64,000 bases of DNA from NCBI GenBank assembly GCA_016800925.1, contig JABCPU010000097.1, positions 62,001-126,000 on the forward strand, read 5' to 3'. Source of the stretch: Suillus spraguei. Taxonomy: Eukaryota; Basidiomycota; Agaricomycetes; Boletales; Suillaceae. The notes under the pieces are model-generated. The model ran no database searches. It saw only the letters and a list, made by a program, of their open reading frames with translations, and was not told the DNA's origin. A program made the position numbers and the translations under genes. Below are positions 21,250-33,386 of this stretch, piece after piece. Numbering within the stretch: the first letter of the stretch is position 1; each line of letters starts with the position of its first letter.

Positions 21250-24200
21250 AGAGCTACTCATCAAAGATATCAACACAGATTCCAATAACTATACTTCCTA
21301 CTCCCAACGCTCATTCATTATGTACCGACAACACAAGTGGGATCATGCCCTCCAGGATGCAAACAAGGTGAGATTCACTGACCCATCATGGCCCCCTGAC
21401 AAAAGTCTAACTCCATGATGACACAGTCCATCAGTATTCAGCCCTCGTTGACGGGCTATATCTCCAAGGGCTTTGCCCTCCGCGGAAGAGGCTACGTTCA
21501 GGGCGCAAGGGCAGCATTTGATGTCGCATCAATGTACACGGACCAAGATTCGCAAACCACTCATTTTCTGCTCTTAATCAAGGTATATTACAGTTGCCTC
21601 GCATGCTATATGCTTCATTCTGTGTTTCAGGCTATGGCTCTCTACAGCGTCAATCGACATAACGAGGCAGACCTGCTCCTCGAAGAACTCACTATCGGTT
21701 GTCCGACTCCAATACCCGCGCATGTCATATCATGGAAGTAAGTATCATACAGCTACCCTGGGTTATTGACACTAATCTTTGCAACTCACATATTAGGCAT
21801 ATCTACGTGTTCAACTCGAAGTCAAAGCCTTGAAAGGCAAACATCACAGCAAAGCTGCTGAGCAATTCACTACCGCTGTCAACTGCAGCGCTTTATCATC
21901 GACATCGGACATTCATGATTTATACGGTGACTTGATAGTTGTACGTTAATACACATCCGAAATACTTTTCATAACTGAGTCCCTTGTCCAGCTCCTCGGC
22001 TGGGATCTCAAATCGTACCGATATGTGATGGATACGAGTGATATTACAAAAGACAGCTGCCCTGACTGGTCCAATGGCAAGTCTAGAATTCGTAATGTCA
22101 CACAGGCTACGATTCTTACTACATTTCACCCAGCTTTCACGAAAGAATGCAGCGCGCTCTCGCTTACTGGTGGTTATGCTGCCCTTTCTGCAAAGGATTA
22201 TCACAGGGCTATTGAACTATACTCGGCGGTGATCAACCTGGATTGTACATCCGATGTCGCCTTTACGCATCGCAGCGAGGCAAAGTTAGGTGCAAGGCAA
22301 CAGCTATGATTATATTGGGATACATCGTGCACACTGAGTAGCTATCACATCAGAATGAACCATCCATGTGCAACTGCCGATACCTCCATGCAACATTAAA
22401 TGATATGGGAAGACGCGCTCCGGGACGCGCAGAAGGTGCGATGGCTTCTACATTTTCGTAACTTATATTGACTTCGGTGATGGATAGGTCATCGAACTCA
22501 ATCCTTCGTCTTCTGTTGGATACCAGTTGAGTTACAAAGCGCTACGTGGCGCGCAACGTCACGATAAAGCTATCGACGCTTTCACAATCATGTTGTCCAA
22601 GTTGGACGATGCTATCGATGCTTTCACAACCATGTCGTCCAAGTTGGACGATGCTTCCAAAGCGCAGATACGAGGTAAGCCATGGAACATTCCCGCATCG
22701 TCTCGAAATGCCCATCTCGTTCTGCAGAACTGCGTCAGCAGTATGTCCATCCATCCCAAGCAGACCTCGAGATTGAAAGAGCTGTTGGGACTGAACTCGA
22801 AAATGCTCCCCTTCGTTTGCTCAACACTTCCACGGGTCTTCTGTGCGATAGAGCGGCACAAAGAAATGCCTTCAAAACGAGTCCGGAGTACAATGAGCTT
22901 AAAACGAAAGATTCGAACCTTCGAACGAAGCACACATCAAAGACGTAGTGGCGACGTACTTCCGCTGCGTCCTGCTATCACACAGGTGGGAAGAAACAGA
23001 GGTGCTACTGCACGACATCCAAGGCAAAGTTATGTACGAGCTGAATGGACTTGGTGGTATCGCGAAACTGCGGTCGTTTTGCAAAGTCGCTCGTGATGCC
23101 GGATATGGATGGGCATGGATGGACACCTGCTGCATCGATAAAACGAACAATAGCGAGCTTCAAGAATCGGTCAACTCCATGTTCGTCTGGTACCGCCACT
23201 CGGCGCTCACCATCGTTTACCTATGTGATGTTGCTCCTTCATCCCAGCCAGGTGCACTGGCGACGAGTGTTTGGAATGAGCGAGGATGGACTTTTCAAGA
23301 ACTTGTCGCTTCGAAAGTTGTCATTTTTTATCAGAAAGATTGGTCGTTACATCTTGGAGATCGCTCAACCAACCACAAAGAGTCCCCTACAATCATGAAG
23401 GAGTTGGAGGATGCGACAAGTATAGATCCACAGGCCTTGTTGACATTCCGTCCAGGTATGAGCGAAGCTCGAAAGAAACTACAATGGGCATCCAAGCGCG
23501 TCACCACTAAACAAGAAGACGTTGCATATTCATTATTTGGCATCTTTGGCATCACCCTACCTGTCATTTATGGCGAGGGGAAGCAACGTGCGCTTGGGCG
23601 GCTCTTGCAGGAGATCGTTGCTCAATCAGGAGACATCAGTGTTCTCGACTGGATCGGACAACCTTCCGAATTCAATAGCTGTCTTCCAGCCGATATCACC
23701 TCTTACGCTACCCCTCCACGCATCCCTCCATCTTTGTCTGAAGATTATATTCACGCACAAGTCTCTTCGCTGCGACAAACTATGCCTACAGATCTAGCAT
23801 TGAATATTTATAACCAGCTTAAAGAGCTGAGAGCTCCTCGGTTCGCGAACTGCAGACTTCATCTACCTTGCATTTCATTCCGTGTCACGCAAGTCAGACG
23901 GAAACACGGTCTAGCCCAGGACAGTCGCATCATGTATGACATCAAGGCAGACGGACTTCACGAGCTGTCGATCACCACTGAAGAGAACTTGGTTCAGTTC
24001 TTGCGGGCAAAGCCCCCTCGGCAGACGTTATTACTTGTCCGTCCATGGGATCGGCATCTCCTCGCTGACTATGCAGAGCAGCCTGACTTCACAGACGATA
24101 CAGAGAGCATAGGATATGAGACTGGGCCCGAGTCCCCGATAGATGGCTCCCAGGTGGACGACTCTGACAAATTATCCGGCGGTTCGCCTGTTGAAGAGGA

Positions 24201-24381
24201 GCCTGGCTTACAAGCGTTGCGGTTGATGGTTCGCCTCCAACAGCCTTTTGACGTGTTTTTACTTGCACAGCAACCTGTCGGAGAATACAAGAGGATCGCA
24301 TCAGACTATAACATTTTTGCACAAGTCAAAGACATTGCTTCCGTTGGTCAAATGAACATAGGTACAGTAGAAATACTCTAG
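21195..24381 (+). CDS. TPR-HET protein (heterokaryon-incompatibility domain), multi-exon, partly degraded
   Basis: The N-terminal half encodes tetratricopeptide-like helices: AVREALIMGDLLTAEELL, then after introns SISIQPSLTGYISKG, then AMALYSVNRHNEADLLLEEL, AYLRVQLEVKALKG, and ELNPSSSVGYQL. The C-terminal 477 residues (22948-24381) are one open frame with HET-domain landmarks: LLSHRWEE, AWMDTCCIDKTNN, SVNSMFVWYRHSALTIVYL and GWTFQELVAS. HET domains trigger cell death on non-self contact in filamentous fungi. One exon join near 21737/21797 and the segment 22900-22947 do not keep frame with obvious introns, though a 50-nt intron could repair the second. An intron near 22076 would use a GC donor. 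A 42-nt direct duplication lies at 22569-22652. The true start is not identifiable. Confidence 0.75.
22569..22652 (+). repeat. 42-bp in-frame tandem duplication in the TPR region
   Basis: Two adjacent 42-nt copies (22569-22610 and 22611-22652) each encode 14 residues of the pattern AIDAFT-M-SKLDD. They differ at three bases, so the duplication is fairly recent and keeps the frame. Confidence 0.9.
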
Positions 24382-25106
24382 CTGTATTTTTTAAGGCCAG
24401 GCATCTCTGAACGGTATTCATTTGTGATTTTATGATCAAACCTGCGTTGTAGCTGCATGCATAAATACCACGTCATACCGTACAAAATTGTTGTGCAGAT
24501 TCACGACCACCCCCTGAAGTTTGATTCACTCAAAGGCCACTGGATGAAATTTCGCTTTCTACGTGCGACAATAAGTACTCGCTGCGGAGTAAGAAATGAG
24601 TAGTTTGCAGAGTGTGAGTTTTCGTTCATTGTATTCGAAATGTTGTATAATGCTCTTCGGGGTCGTCTTCTCTATTCGATAAGCATGACCTTGATGATAC
24701 GGCTGGCAATAGACAAAATTTCCCAAATCCCTGTTGAGAACCGCACAAGCGACATGACAGCGAAGACTTAGTTACTATGATAGAGGCACAACAACGGCTA
24801 GACCTACTTACCTTACTAACAGTCCGAGTCATGGTGGAAGAGAAGAAAAATTCATTGGATTGAAAAGGAGTGGAAAACAATCGCAAAAAGACATAACCGT
24901 GCAGCAACTTCCACAGCACGAGAGGTATAAAGAAAAGGAAACCCTTGAACAGTGATGGAATTGGGTTGTGTCGAGAGGGATGAGGAGATGTGACCGAGCA
25001 GTTCCACAGGCATTAATATTCCCTGTGTTCAAATGAGGTAATACAGTTTGATCACGTCATGCTGTGTTCCGTTACCTTTTCCGATCATTTTGAATGGATA
25101 TTATTT
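24382..25106. other. Intergenic region downstream of the HET gene
   Basis: The sequence is AT-rich with no gene I can support. Minus-strand ORFs at 24626-24919 and 24829-25032 have no recognisable features. Confidence 0.5.
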
Positions 25107-25189
25107 GAGCATCATTGAATGTGATGCGTACGAACCTCAATGCGCATTGCGGGCCACATGAATACCCATCCGATATCCTCAGGCACAGT

Positions 25190-26265
25190 GATCTTGACGA
25201 TGGCGACCCATATATTTGTCAACACTCTTGGCTCCCTGTTCTCCGACCTACAGCCTCAGGCTGAAGGCCGCTCGAGAACCATTATCAATGCTAGTCAGTA
25301 CAGCTGCGATTGTCCTGAGTGAGCAAAATCCTATCCCAATTGATATAACGCGAACCGAAGTCGCCGAGTTGTCCTCCTCTCTCACAGAGCGATCCGATTA
25401 TCAGAACAAGCTTGTGGGCATCCTCCGCAAGCTTTGGTATGATATAGTTGACCCTGTAGTCCAAGCCCTTATGGTGTCGAACGCTTGCCCTGGCTCGCGT
25501 ACTTGGTGGTGTCCCACCGCTGGATTCACTTTGCTTTCTCTACAGGCAGCAGGACCCAATGAAAGGGAGAGAGATAACTTGCCACAGATCTACATCTCAT
25601 CTTATACCCCCACTTTGGCGACACTCGTTCGTGCGAGAAAACAAGTTTCTCGAGATTCATCTTCGCAACATTTTGTTGCCATTGGTCAAGGCAACTCGGT
25701 AAAAGGGAGCTTCAATGTGTCGCTCCTGAGCTGGCCGTTGTAGCTAAGCGTCTCAAGCTCGTCATGTCGCCCTTCACATCGCTTGAGGACAGCGACGCAA
25801 CAGTGCAGGGTGCACTCGATGCACTAAACCATAATCAGTGGTTTCACCTGGCCTGCCACGGAATGCCGATTCGACAACGACCATTCCAGTCTTCATTTCC
25901 CATGCGCGACGGACCATTGATGATCAAGGACATAATCCGATCCAACTGGCGAAACTCAGAGTTTGCATTCTTATCGGCTTTTCATACAACCGTAGGTGAT
26001 GAGAAGAGTCCCGATGAGTCTATCCATCTCGCTGCAGCTATGCAATTTTCTGGATTTTGCAGTGATTGGCACTATGTGGTCTGTCGATAACGAGGTTGCA
26101 CGGCAGGTTGTGTCTGTTTTTTACAACAAGCTGGCCGATGATTCGGGGAGGTTGGACAGCACACGGGCTGCGGTGGCGTTGCACAAGGCTGTGAAGAAAT
26201 TGCGGGTTAATCATGTTTTACTTGAACAGCAGATCGTATTCATTCACATGTGTGTCTATTTCTAA
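25190..26265 (+). pseudogene. CHAT-domain (caspase-like protease) gene, C-terminal part, disrupted
   Basis: The region encodes most of a CHAT domain, the caspase-like peptidase associated with TPRs: SRTWWCPTAGF (25490s), LPQIYISSYTPTLATLVRAR, FHLACHGMP with the catalytic-type His, PDESIHLAAAMQFSGF, IGTMWSVDNEVARQV and EQQIVFIHM. It is broken in at least two places. A frameshift lies at about 25715-25725, where the frame continues as VAPELAVVAKRLKLVMS, and another at about 26053-26060. The expected catalytic Cys in the LSACHT motif is Phe here (LSAFHTT, about 25974-25994). A short 5' block at 25107-25140 is shared with 11111-11144. No TPR array precedes it, so this is the isolated remnant of a TPR-CHAT gene. 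Confidence 0.75.
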
Positions 26266-26404
26266 TATCTATACGGGAGGCGTATGATACATAGCGGCAA
26301 TACATCACAAACAAGATGAATTATAACGAGCCTACGAAGTTACACAAAAAAACCAAAATTGTTGTACAAACAGCCATGAAAAGCGAAAATCTGATATATA
26401 TTGT

Positions 26405-28507
26405 CTAAGAGAAAGTGCTTCTCAACAATGCCTCATCCATGCGGGGCTTGAAGATTAGGCTGAAAGGCATCTGGTGTGATACTACACCAGGGGTAAAAGC
26501 AGTGTCGTCAATGGGATCATTAGGGTCTTCTGCCACAGTGAACGACCAGAACATAAAAGCGACAGCGATAAACACTGATCTGAAATGCGGTGGACGCAAT
26601 GAGACAAAGAAATCATAAAGCCACGTTGTCAACTTACCGCCTAGCAATATGCACCCCCGGGCATGCACTAAAATATGTTTAGCGGAAAGCCAGTAAACTA
26701 AAGGAACGGGTATTTACCGTCTTCCATAACCAAAAGTGAACAACTTCATGTCCTCTCTGATTTCTCCGTCTGGACCGATCCATCGCTGTGGATTGAATAC
26801 TTCGGGATCGTGATAGACAGAGGGGTCACGCCCGATGCACCTGAAGAACACAGTCAAATATTGTACAAATGAATCCCGTCTCGTACTAACCAATTGCTCC
26901 CGGTGACAATGGCGCCAGCAGGGATGCATATGCCGTTCTGTCATGACGATGAACTCAAATTTTTATCTCGTATTTTGTGCGACATACCCAAATGACATCT
27001 TCTGTTGCGCGGTGCGGGAATCCTGAAATGCTGATCAATCAAACGACCTTGAATGTGCCTCCTTGCCTCACCTGTTGGGTTGATAGGCCTCCATCGAAGA
27101 GCTTCCAGAATGAAAGCTTGAACCTGAACAAGCCGCGGCCAGTCCTCGAAAGTGGGAGCTGCGATACAAGGTCAGTCGGTTTTGAGCTACAACGAGTTTT
27201 ACCTGCATACGGTTGTCGCTACCAACCACAGCTTCCATCTCCTCGTGTACGCGAGCTTGCGCGTGTGGGAAACGCGCAGCAGCCATTAACACTGTTGTTG
27301 TCCCGACGGCAGTCTAAGATTCCGTAAGTTAATGAGCTGATGTGTATCAATTTCTTTGGCTTACCGTATCGGAACCAGCTCCGACAAGGGACCCGCTGAG
27401 ATACGCTATCTCTTCATCAGACAAATTGTTATCGTCGGAATGCAAGAGGAGATCCTTTGTGACTGAATCGGGGGCAATGTTGTTTTCCTGTTGTAGGTCA
27501 TGACGAAATTGATGCAATAACAGAAAAAGGGTCCTTACCACTTGACTTTTAACCCATTTGAATTGGCCCCATAACATATTGTATTCTTCCTGTGCCGCCT
27601 GCTTCAAGTCTCGCCCATAACCAGGGACATATTTGAGGATGGGGTACCTGTCAACGAGGTACGCGCCTGGTGCCATTGCGCTCTGAATCCATTTGACCAT
27701 CTTTTGCAGGCGCAATAGATAAGGGTCATCGAGTGATGTGTAGGTTGTTTTCCCATAGACAACATGTAGAATTACAGATGCGACGTAACTATGCGTAGAT
27801 GTCATCAGCTGAAATGTGAAAATAGTAAATGGACGAACCGCTTGATATGCCGCTGGTGCAATTTGGGTTCGTGCAGCATGTCCAAAATAATCTCGCGTGC
27901 ATGCGCGACCTGTATCGGCTCGTACGTCTGAGCAGTCTTCACTTGGAGGTGCACATGCGAAGTTCTGAGTAATCAGGACGTGAGACGGTCAGGTTTTAAT
28001 TCAATCAATGTATCGCTCACTTGCGAAATTTGCGATACAGTTCTCCATAGCGAAGTTGGACAAATCGCATCCCTCTTCCAAGCATTTCACCGCCAGCGAC
28101 CGAACGAGGTCGGTCTGCGATGAATGCGCCTTGTTTCTCCATGAGGTCAATCGCTTCCTACCAAAGATGTGAATGCCTCAATGATAATACCTACAAAATG
28201 CGGTCATACCTGGTGACGTCCGATGATGACTAGTACATTTTTTCCGTCGTTAAGAGATATAACTGGTCCATATTCTGCTATCCACTGAGCAATCTTCCTT
28301 GGTGGGCTGTTGTCGTGCATCAGTATATGCCGATCATGGCATGGCCAAGACATACTGATGCCCAAGAGGAGGCTCTGATGGACCAGGAGGTAGGGGCAGT
28401 TGACGGCATTTAGATGTGCGGGAACGGACAATGACGCCTAGCAGACAGAGGATGATTGCCCCAGTCTTCCAGTTCCACGCGGAGAGCACGTCAAGAACGA
28501 AAGGCAT
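26405..28507 (-). CDS. Cytochrome P450 monooxygenase, copy 1 (intact)
   Basis: Thirteen exons can be joined with consistent phases (28356-28507, 28210-28306, 28021-28157, 27839-27964, 27539-27788, 27365-27487, 27211-27313, 27072-27158, 26988-27022, 26891-26937, 26718-26840, 26638-26667, 26405-26579), giving 1,485 nt and 494 aa, normal for a fungal P450. The N-terminus has a membrane anchor (IILCLLGVIV) and the proline hinge LPLPPGPSEPP. The oxygen-binding I-helix motif is AGSDT, the ExxR motif is EALR, and the heme loop FGYGRRACPG is split by an intron just before the ACPG. It is an ER monooxygenase needing P450 reductase; the substrate is unknown. Overall form resembles the OrdA/CYP64-like P450s common in basidiomycetes, which is a family-level guess. 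Confidence 0.95.
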
Positions 28508-29690
28508 GAGGAGATGGTTTCTGGGGCGTCCTTCCGAAGTTCTCCTTTCTGCTTTTATAAACGAACAAAATGCTAGAACCGCTCATGCAAGTCCGGTGTT
28601 GATTTGACAACCGGCACATATGTATAACCAAAACAAATGATTTTACCCATGTGACACCTAGCACGCTTCGTGAAATGATTCGAGCTAAGCTGCTGCACTG
28701 TTCAGGGAAATTCAGTCTGTCTGAACGTCAACATAGTACATTTCAAAAGCCATAGATGACTCATTCGCAGGATGTAATGGATCCTTAATATAGACTGACT
28801 AACCTTGTGGTGGTGGTTGCTGATGAGGGTAAAGAATCAACCGATTTCAGATCAATGAAGACCTACTGCGCAATTCTGTGGTCGACATGTATAGTTATGG
28901 CATGGTGTCTCCCTGTGGTGTATGACCATCTTTGAAACCGGGAGCCACTGTCAGAAGCAGCCTATTATACAGATTCTTAGGGTAAGCCTCTTGTGCGGTG
29001 ATAGTGTAAAACTTACAATTGTATCTCTGAATTATGGCCAGAAAGTGAGTTGGCACAACATGTGTCGCTTTATCCTGCGTTTTAGTTTCCGTATCAAAGA
29101 CGGTCAGCAGAGCGCAATAGAATTGAAAAAGTCCCTTAATCATTGTTAGCTGTAAATCACCGCAAAATCATTGATTCTAGACCAATCCTTCTCCCCGGCG
29201 CCAATCAGTGTCGGTGTCATATGGGTTGACCAGTAATGTTGCATTAACTCCTGTAGCCATGGGCAAGATGCGTCTGGTCCAAAGAAAATAGATAAAGTAT
29301 GAGCGGCATACTACTAATAGTACTAGACACGGTGCGGCCGCAAAAGTGGCACGGTCACCTGACGCTGATTGACGGTGCAGTTTGTATTACCGATACTTAT
29401 ACTTAGTAACTCTTTATAAACTCGTAGCACTTAAAGTTCCAAATTTCATTCAAAACTTTACTTGCATCAGCACTAGGATAATGATGCTCCACTGCTGCGA
29501 CTGCTACGGTAATTTTTGTAAACCACGTACAAGAATTCAGACTTCCGACGGCCTTCCAGGTTAACATTCTGATCAGGCTGTGCGAAAGAACTATTCACGA
29601 AGCTAAGCTATTTGTGTAGCAGATAAGTACATCAGATTATTATGAAAAGCCACCACTCAGGATGATACAAATATTAGTGGTAGTCAGAGT
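28508..29690. other. Intergenic spacer between P450 copies 1 and 2, left part
   Basis: No gene is supported. A minus-strand ORF at 28895-29143 is flanked by plausible splice signals, but the joined reading frame upstream contains a stop and matches nothing I know. Confidence 0.4.
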
Positions 29691-29694
29691 GAAC

Positions 29695-29835
29695 GATTAT
29701 GGAGCGATTCGGAATGCGATTCAAAAAAACGATTTTGGACGCTGAGAATCGGATTATGAGCTTAATCGTGCTTAATCGTCGAAGCGCCTCAAGAGGCGCT
29801 TAACACGATTATGAATCGGATTCTGCACTGTGGAT
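29695..29835. repeat. Cluster of CGATT/AATCG motifs with a perfect hairpin
   Basis: Within about 130 bases the pentamer CGATT or its complement AATCG occurs eight times. In the middle (29782-29801) lies a perfect inverted repeat, AAGCGCCTC-AA-GAGGCGCTT. The flanks on either side of the hairpin are themselves an imperfect inverted repeat (GAATCGGATTATGAG against TATGAATCGGATTC). This looks like the subterminal region of a DNA transposon or a MITE-like relic. Confidence 0.5.
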
Positions 29836-31030
29836 TGAACTATATTTCTCTTATTTAAAATTTATATTCAATTAAATATACTTGTCCTGGCATGCAAACA
29901 ACTGTACCCTCTGCGTGTTTGAGCAACATGGCACCCAAAGACAAAGAAATCCAATAAGTATCATCGCCAAAAACTCGTAAAAAAGCGCCCGTAAAAAAGG
30001 GCAAACAAAGGGCAGCTAGCAGGCTCGAAGACTCTCGCAAAATTTGTCAGGACGTCGTGGTTTTAGTATATCTAGCACATAACACATTTGAGATGGGCCA
30101 CGAGGAAGCTGATTGCGAGCCATCTGGTAGCGGTGTGAATAGAAACAGTACTCAAACTGGATGGATCTGAGAATACAGACGAGTCGTCTGAAGCTTCATT
30201 GGTGTCTGACTCTGACTCGGAGGTAGAAGACTATTGAACTCATGTCCTGTAAGACTTTCGAGCCTCCGTTGGCGACGCAGGTGGATTTGAGCTCATTTTT
30301 TCTTCACCTGCAATGCAAACATAATTAGATTTTGTACTTGCACTTGCCTTTGCGTTCGTTGTGGCATCTTGAATAGTCCGTGTCGCTGGCGTGTCCGAAA
30401 CAGTTCATAGTAATTGCAAGTATATTCACCTGTAAGGTAGTACTTAGCATAGATAGATAAGTTCATGAATCCAACGAGAATCGCATTGAAAATCCGTTCA
30501 CGCAGCACTGACAGTAATCTTTGGGAGCTCAAAGTTACACCCAGCGGCCAACCCCGAAAATTGAAATGAGGCTACGAGTAATTTCCACGGAGTTCAGACT
30601 CTTACAAGATTTCAAACTTCCGAATATTTTGGTCAAGCTGAATCACCCGGTACTGCGGCTAATTGTTTCATGTATATGGGGTCATTGGTGAGTCTGTGGA
30701 ACCCGATCAGAGGAGTGGCCCCGGTGAAGCTTGAAGCCGAAATAAATACATATGTCAACATGTTCCACGTCCTAGTCCCGCCAGTATTTGGCACTATGCT
30801 GCGAATTCAGTGCAATAAAAGACAATCGAGCCGCGGAGTCCAGGGCGAGCCAAGCACTTGGACTAGGCCCTCGTTATAGACAACAGCGACTGTATTTGAT
30901 TTTTTGTGTCTATTTAATAGATGGGGAAACTAGCTATAGTGGTTGTACGTTGAAAAGTTGCGATTGAAAACCTAAGAAGCATCTGCAATACGACGGTCAG
31001 CGGTCGCCGGATGTGTTGACGAACTCAAAT
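29836..31030. other. Intergenic spacer with a possible transposase relic
   Basis: Just after the hairpin, 29929-30060 contains an ATG followed by a Lys-rich frame (MAPKDKEIQ, then a stop, and KKAPVKKGKQRAASR in the next frame). Further on, around 30160-30235, there is an acidic stretch DESSEASLVSDSDSEVEDY. These short fragments resemble the start of a nuclear or transposase-like protein, but stops and frame changes make them at best a relic. Confidence 0.3.
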
Positions 31031-31262
31031 AAGACATTAGCAGATTCATCCATACTAATCATGAACCTCACCCATGCGATGAGTGTCCTGTACTCGACGG
31101 AATGTTCGGTGGGCTCAAGTTCAACCGCACCGGTGAGTCATGTTCAAAATATCTTACACATATACCAGGAAAGGCGATAGTAGAGCGAGGACAAAGAAAA
31201 TCTATATAAAACGGACCTAGAAATTTATCGCTGCACCTTCGACAGCCACGCACTTTCAACTC
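31031..31262. repeat. Downstream flank of P450 copy 2, duplicated downstream of copy 3
   Basis: About 230 bases here match 35155-35440, the downstream flank of copy 3 (for example GACGGTCAG, CTCGACGGAA and AGGCGATAGTAG in the same order). P450 copy 1 lacks this flank. The duplication that made copies 2 and 3 therefore included 3' flanking DNA. Confidence 0.6.
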
Positions 31263-33386
31263 CTATGCGGCGGTCGAACAAAAGATGTTTCTCAAGGATG
31301 CTTCATCTATGCGAGGCTTGAAGATCAGATCGAAAGGCTTCTGGTGTGATACAACGCCAGGGGTAAAGGCAGTGTCGTCAATGGGATTATCAGGGTCTTC
31401 TGCCACCGCGAACGACCAGAGGATAAGAGCGACAGCGATATACACTGATCTGAAAAGTGGCAGATGCATTGAGACACAATACTCATCAGGCCACATTTTT
31501 TGACTCACCGGTTAGCAACATGCATTCCCGGGCATGCGCTGAAATGTGTTCAGTGGAAACTCGGTGAAACAAAGGAACTAATATCTACCGTCTTCCAAAA
31601 CCAAAGGTGAACAGCTTCATGTTCTCTTTGATTTCTCCGCCTGCACTGATCCATCGTTGGGATTGAATACTTCAGGATCGTGATAGACAGATGGATCACG
31701 CCCAATATGCCTGAACCACGAAGTAAGAGATTGTAAAATAAACCAGGTGAGCACCAACCAATGATTTCCAAAGACAATGGCGCCAGCAGGGATGCACATG
31801 CCGTTCTGTGATAATAATGAACTCAGATTTTATCTGTAATTGTGTGGGACATACCCAAATGATGTCCTTCGTCGCGCGATGGGGTAAACCTGAAAGGCTG
31901 ATCAACCAAATAACTTTAAATGTGCATGCATGACTTACCCATTTGGTTGACAGGCCTCCATCGAAGAGCTTCCAAGATGAAGGCTTGAACCTGAACGAGT
32001 TGCGACGAGTCCTCGAACGTAGGAGCTACGGTACAAGGTCAGTCAGTTTTGAATAAGGTGGTATAACTTACATACCGGTCTCTCGGCTGATGATGGCATC
32101 TAGCTCCTCGTGTACACGAGCTTGTAAATGTGGAAAACGCGCAGCAGCCATTAACACCGTTGAAATCGCGACAGCAGTCTAAGATTCCCCAAGTTGGCTT
32201 TACCTGATCTCAGTGTGCATCAATTTCTTGGCTTACCGTATCCATGCCTGCTCCAATGAGTGACCCAGAGAGATATGCTATCTCTATCTCAGACAGCTGG
32301 TTCTGCTCCATGTGTAGAAGATCCCTTGCAACCGAATGAGGGGCGATGTGGTTGTCCTGTTGTTTGTGACGAGGTCAATGCAACAATTACACTATACAAG
32401 ACGAGTTTGTACCATTTGACCTTTGACCCAATTTAGCTGGCCGAACAGCATGTCGTATTCTTCTTGGCTCCACTGTTTTAAATCTCGCCCATAGCCAGGG
32501 ACATATTTGAGGACAGGGTACTTGTCAACGAGGTATGCTCCTGGCATCATCGCGCTGTGAACCCTTGGGATCATCTTTTGCAGTTGTAGTAAATACGGGT
32601 CGTCAAGCGAAGTAGGGGTTGTTTTCCCGTATACAATATGTAGAACTACAGATGCTGTAAAACTATGGGCGGATGTCACTATACGAAGTGTGAGAATAGG
32701 GGAAAGGCATACCGCTTGATATGCTGCTGGTGCAATTTCGGTTTGTCCAGTATGTCCAAAATAATTTCACGTGCATGCGCAACCTGTACCAGCTCGTAAG
32801 ACTGAGCAGACCTCGGCTGGAGGTGCGAATGCGCAGATCTGATGTCGCCTGGGTGGTGAGACATTTGGGTTTAAATCAACAATTATATTGCCTACTTGCG
32901 AAATTTGCGAAGCCTCTCGCCAGAGCGAATTTGGGCGAATCGCATTCCTTTCCCAAGGATGTCACAGCCAGCGACTGAACGAGGCCGGTCTGCGAGGAGT
33001 GCGCCCTGTTTCTCCATGATGTCAATTGCTTCCTGTTAGAGATGTGAATGCACCAATCGTAATCTACAAAATGCGGTCATACCTGCTGACGTCCGATGAT
33101 GACTAGTACATTTTTTCCGTCGTTGAGAGATACGACCGGTCCATATTCTGCTATCCACTGAGCAATCTTCCTTGGTGGACTATTGTTGTGCGTCAGTATG
33201 TGACGATAATCACATGGCCACGACATACTAGTACCGCAGAAGAGGAGGATCTGATGGACCAGGAGGTAGGGGTAGTTGACGGCATTTAGACGTACGAGAA
33301 CAAATAATAACGCATAGAACTAAACCGAGAATGACTGCCCCAGTCTGCCAGTGCCACAAGGAGAACATATCGAGCACGGAGGGCAT
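31263..33386 (-). pseudogene. Cytochrome P450, copy 2 (one frameshift)
   Basis: It has the same exon layout as copies 1 and 3: ATG at 33386 with an N-terminal anchor and LPLPPGPSDPP, an I-helix with AGMDT, EALR, a heme loop FGFGRR then ACPG across an intron, and a C-terminus ending FCSTAA. In the exon before the heme loop one G is missing from a GGGG run at about 31658-31661 (copy 3 has GGGG at the matching place), so EVFNP is followed by a wrong frame and an early stop. All other exons I examined stay open. Either the gene is newly inactivated or the base is an assembly error. It is closer to copy 3 than to copy 1. Confidence 0.85.

Noticed and set aside
28895..29143. Candidate small gene on the minus strand after P450 copy 1
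   Set aside because: Joining it to upstream sequence introduces a stop, and neither the peptide nor the splice pattern matches a family.
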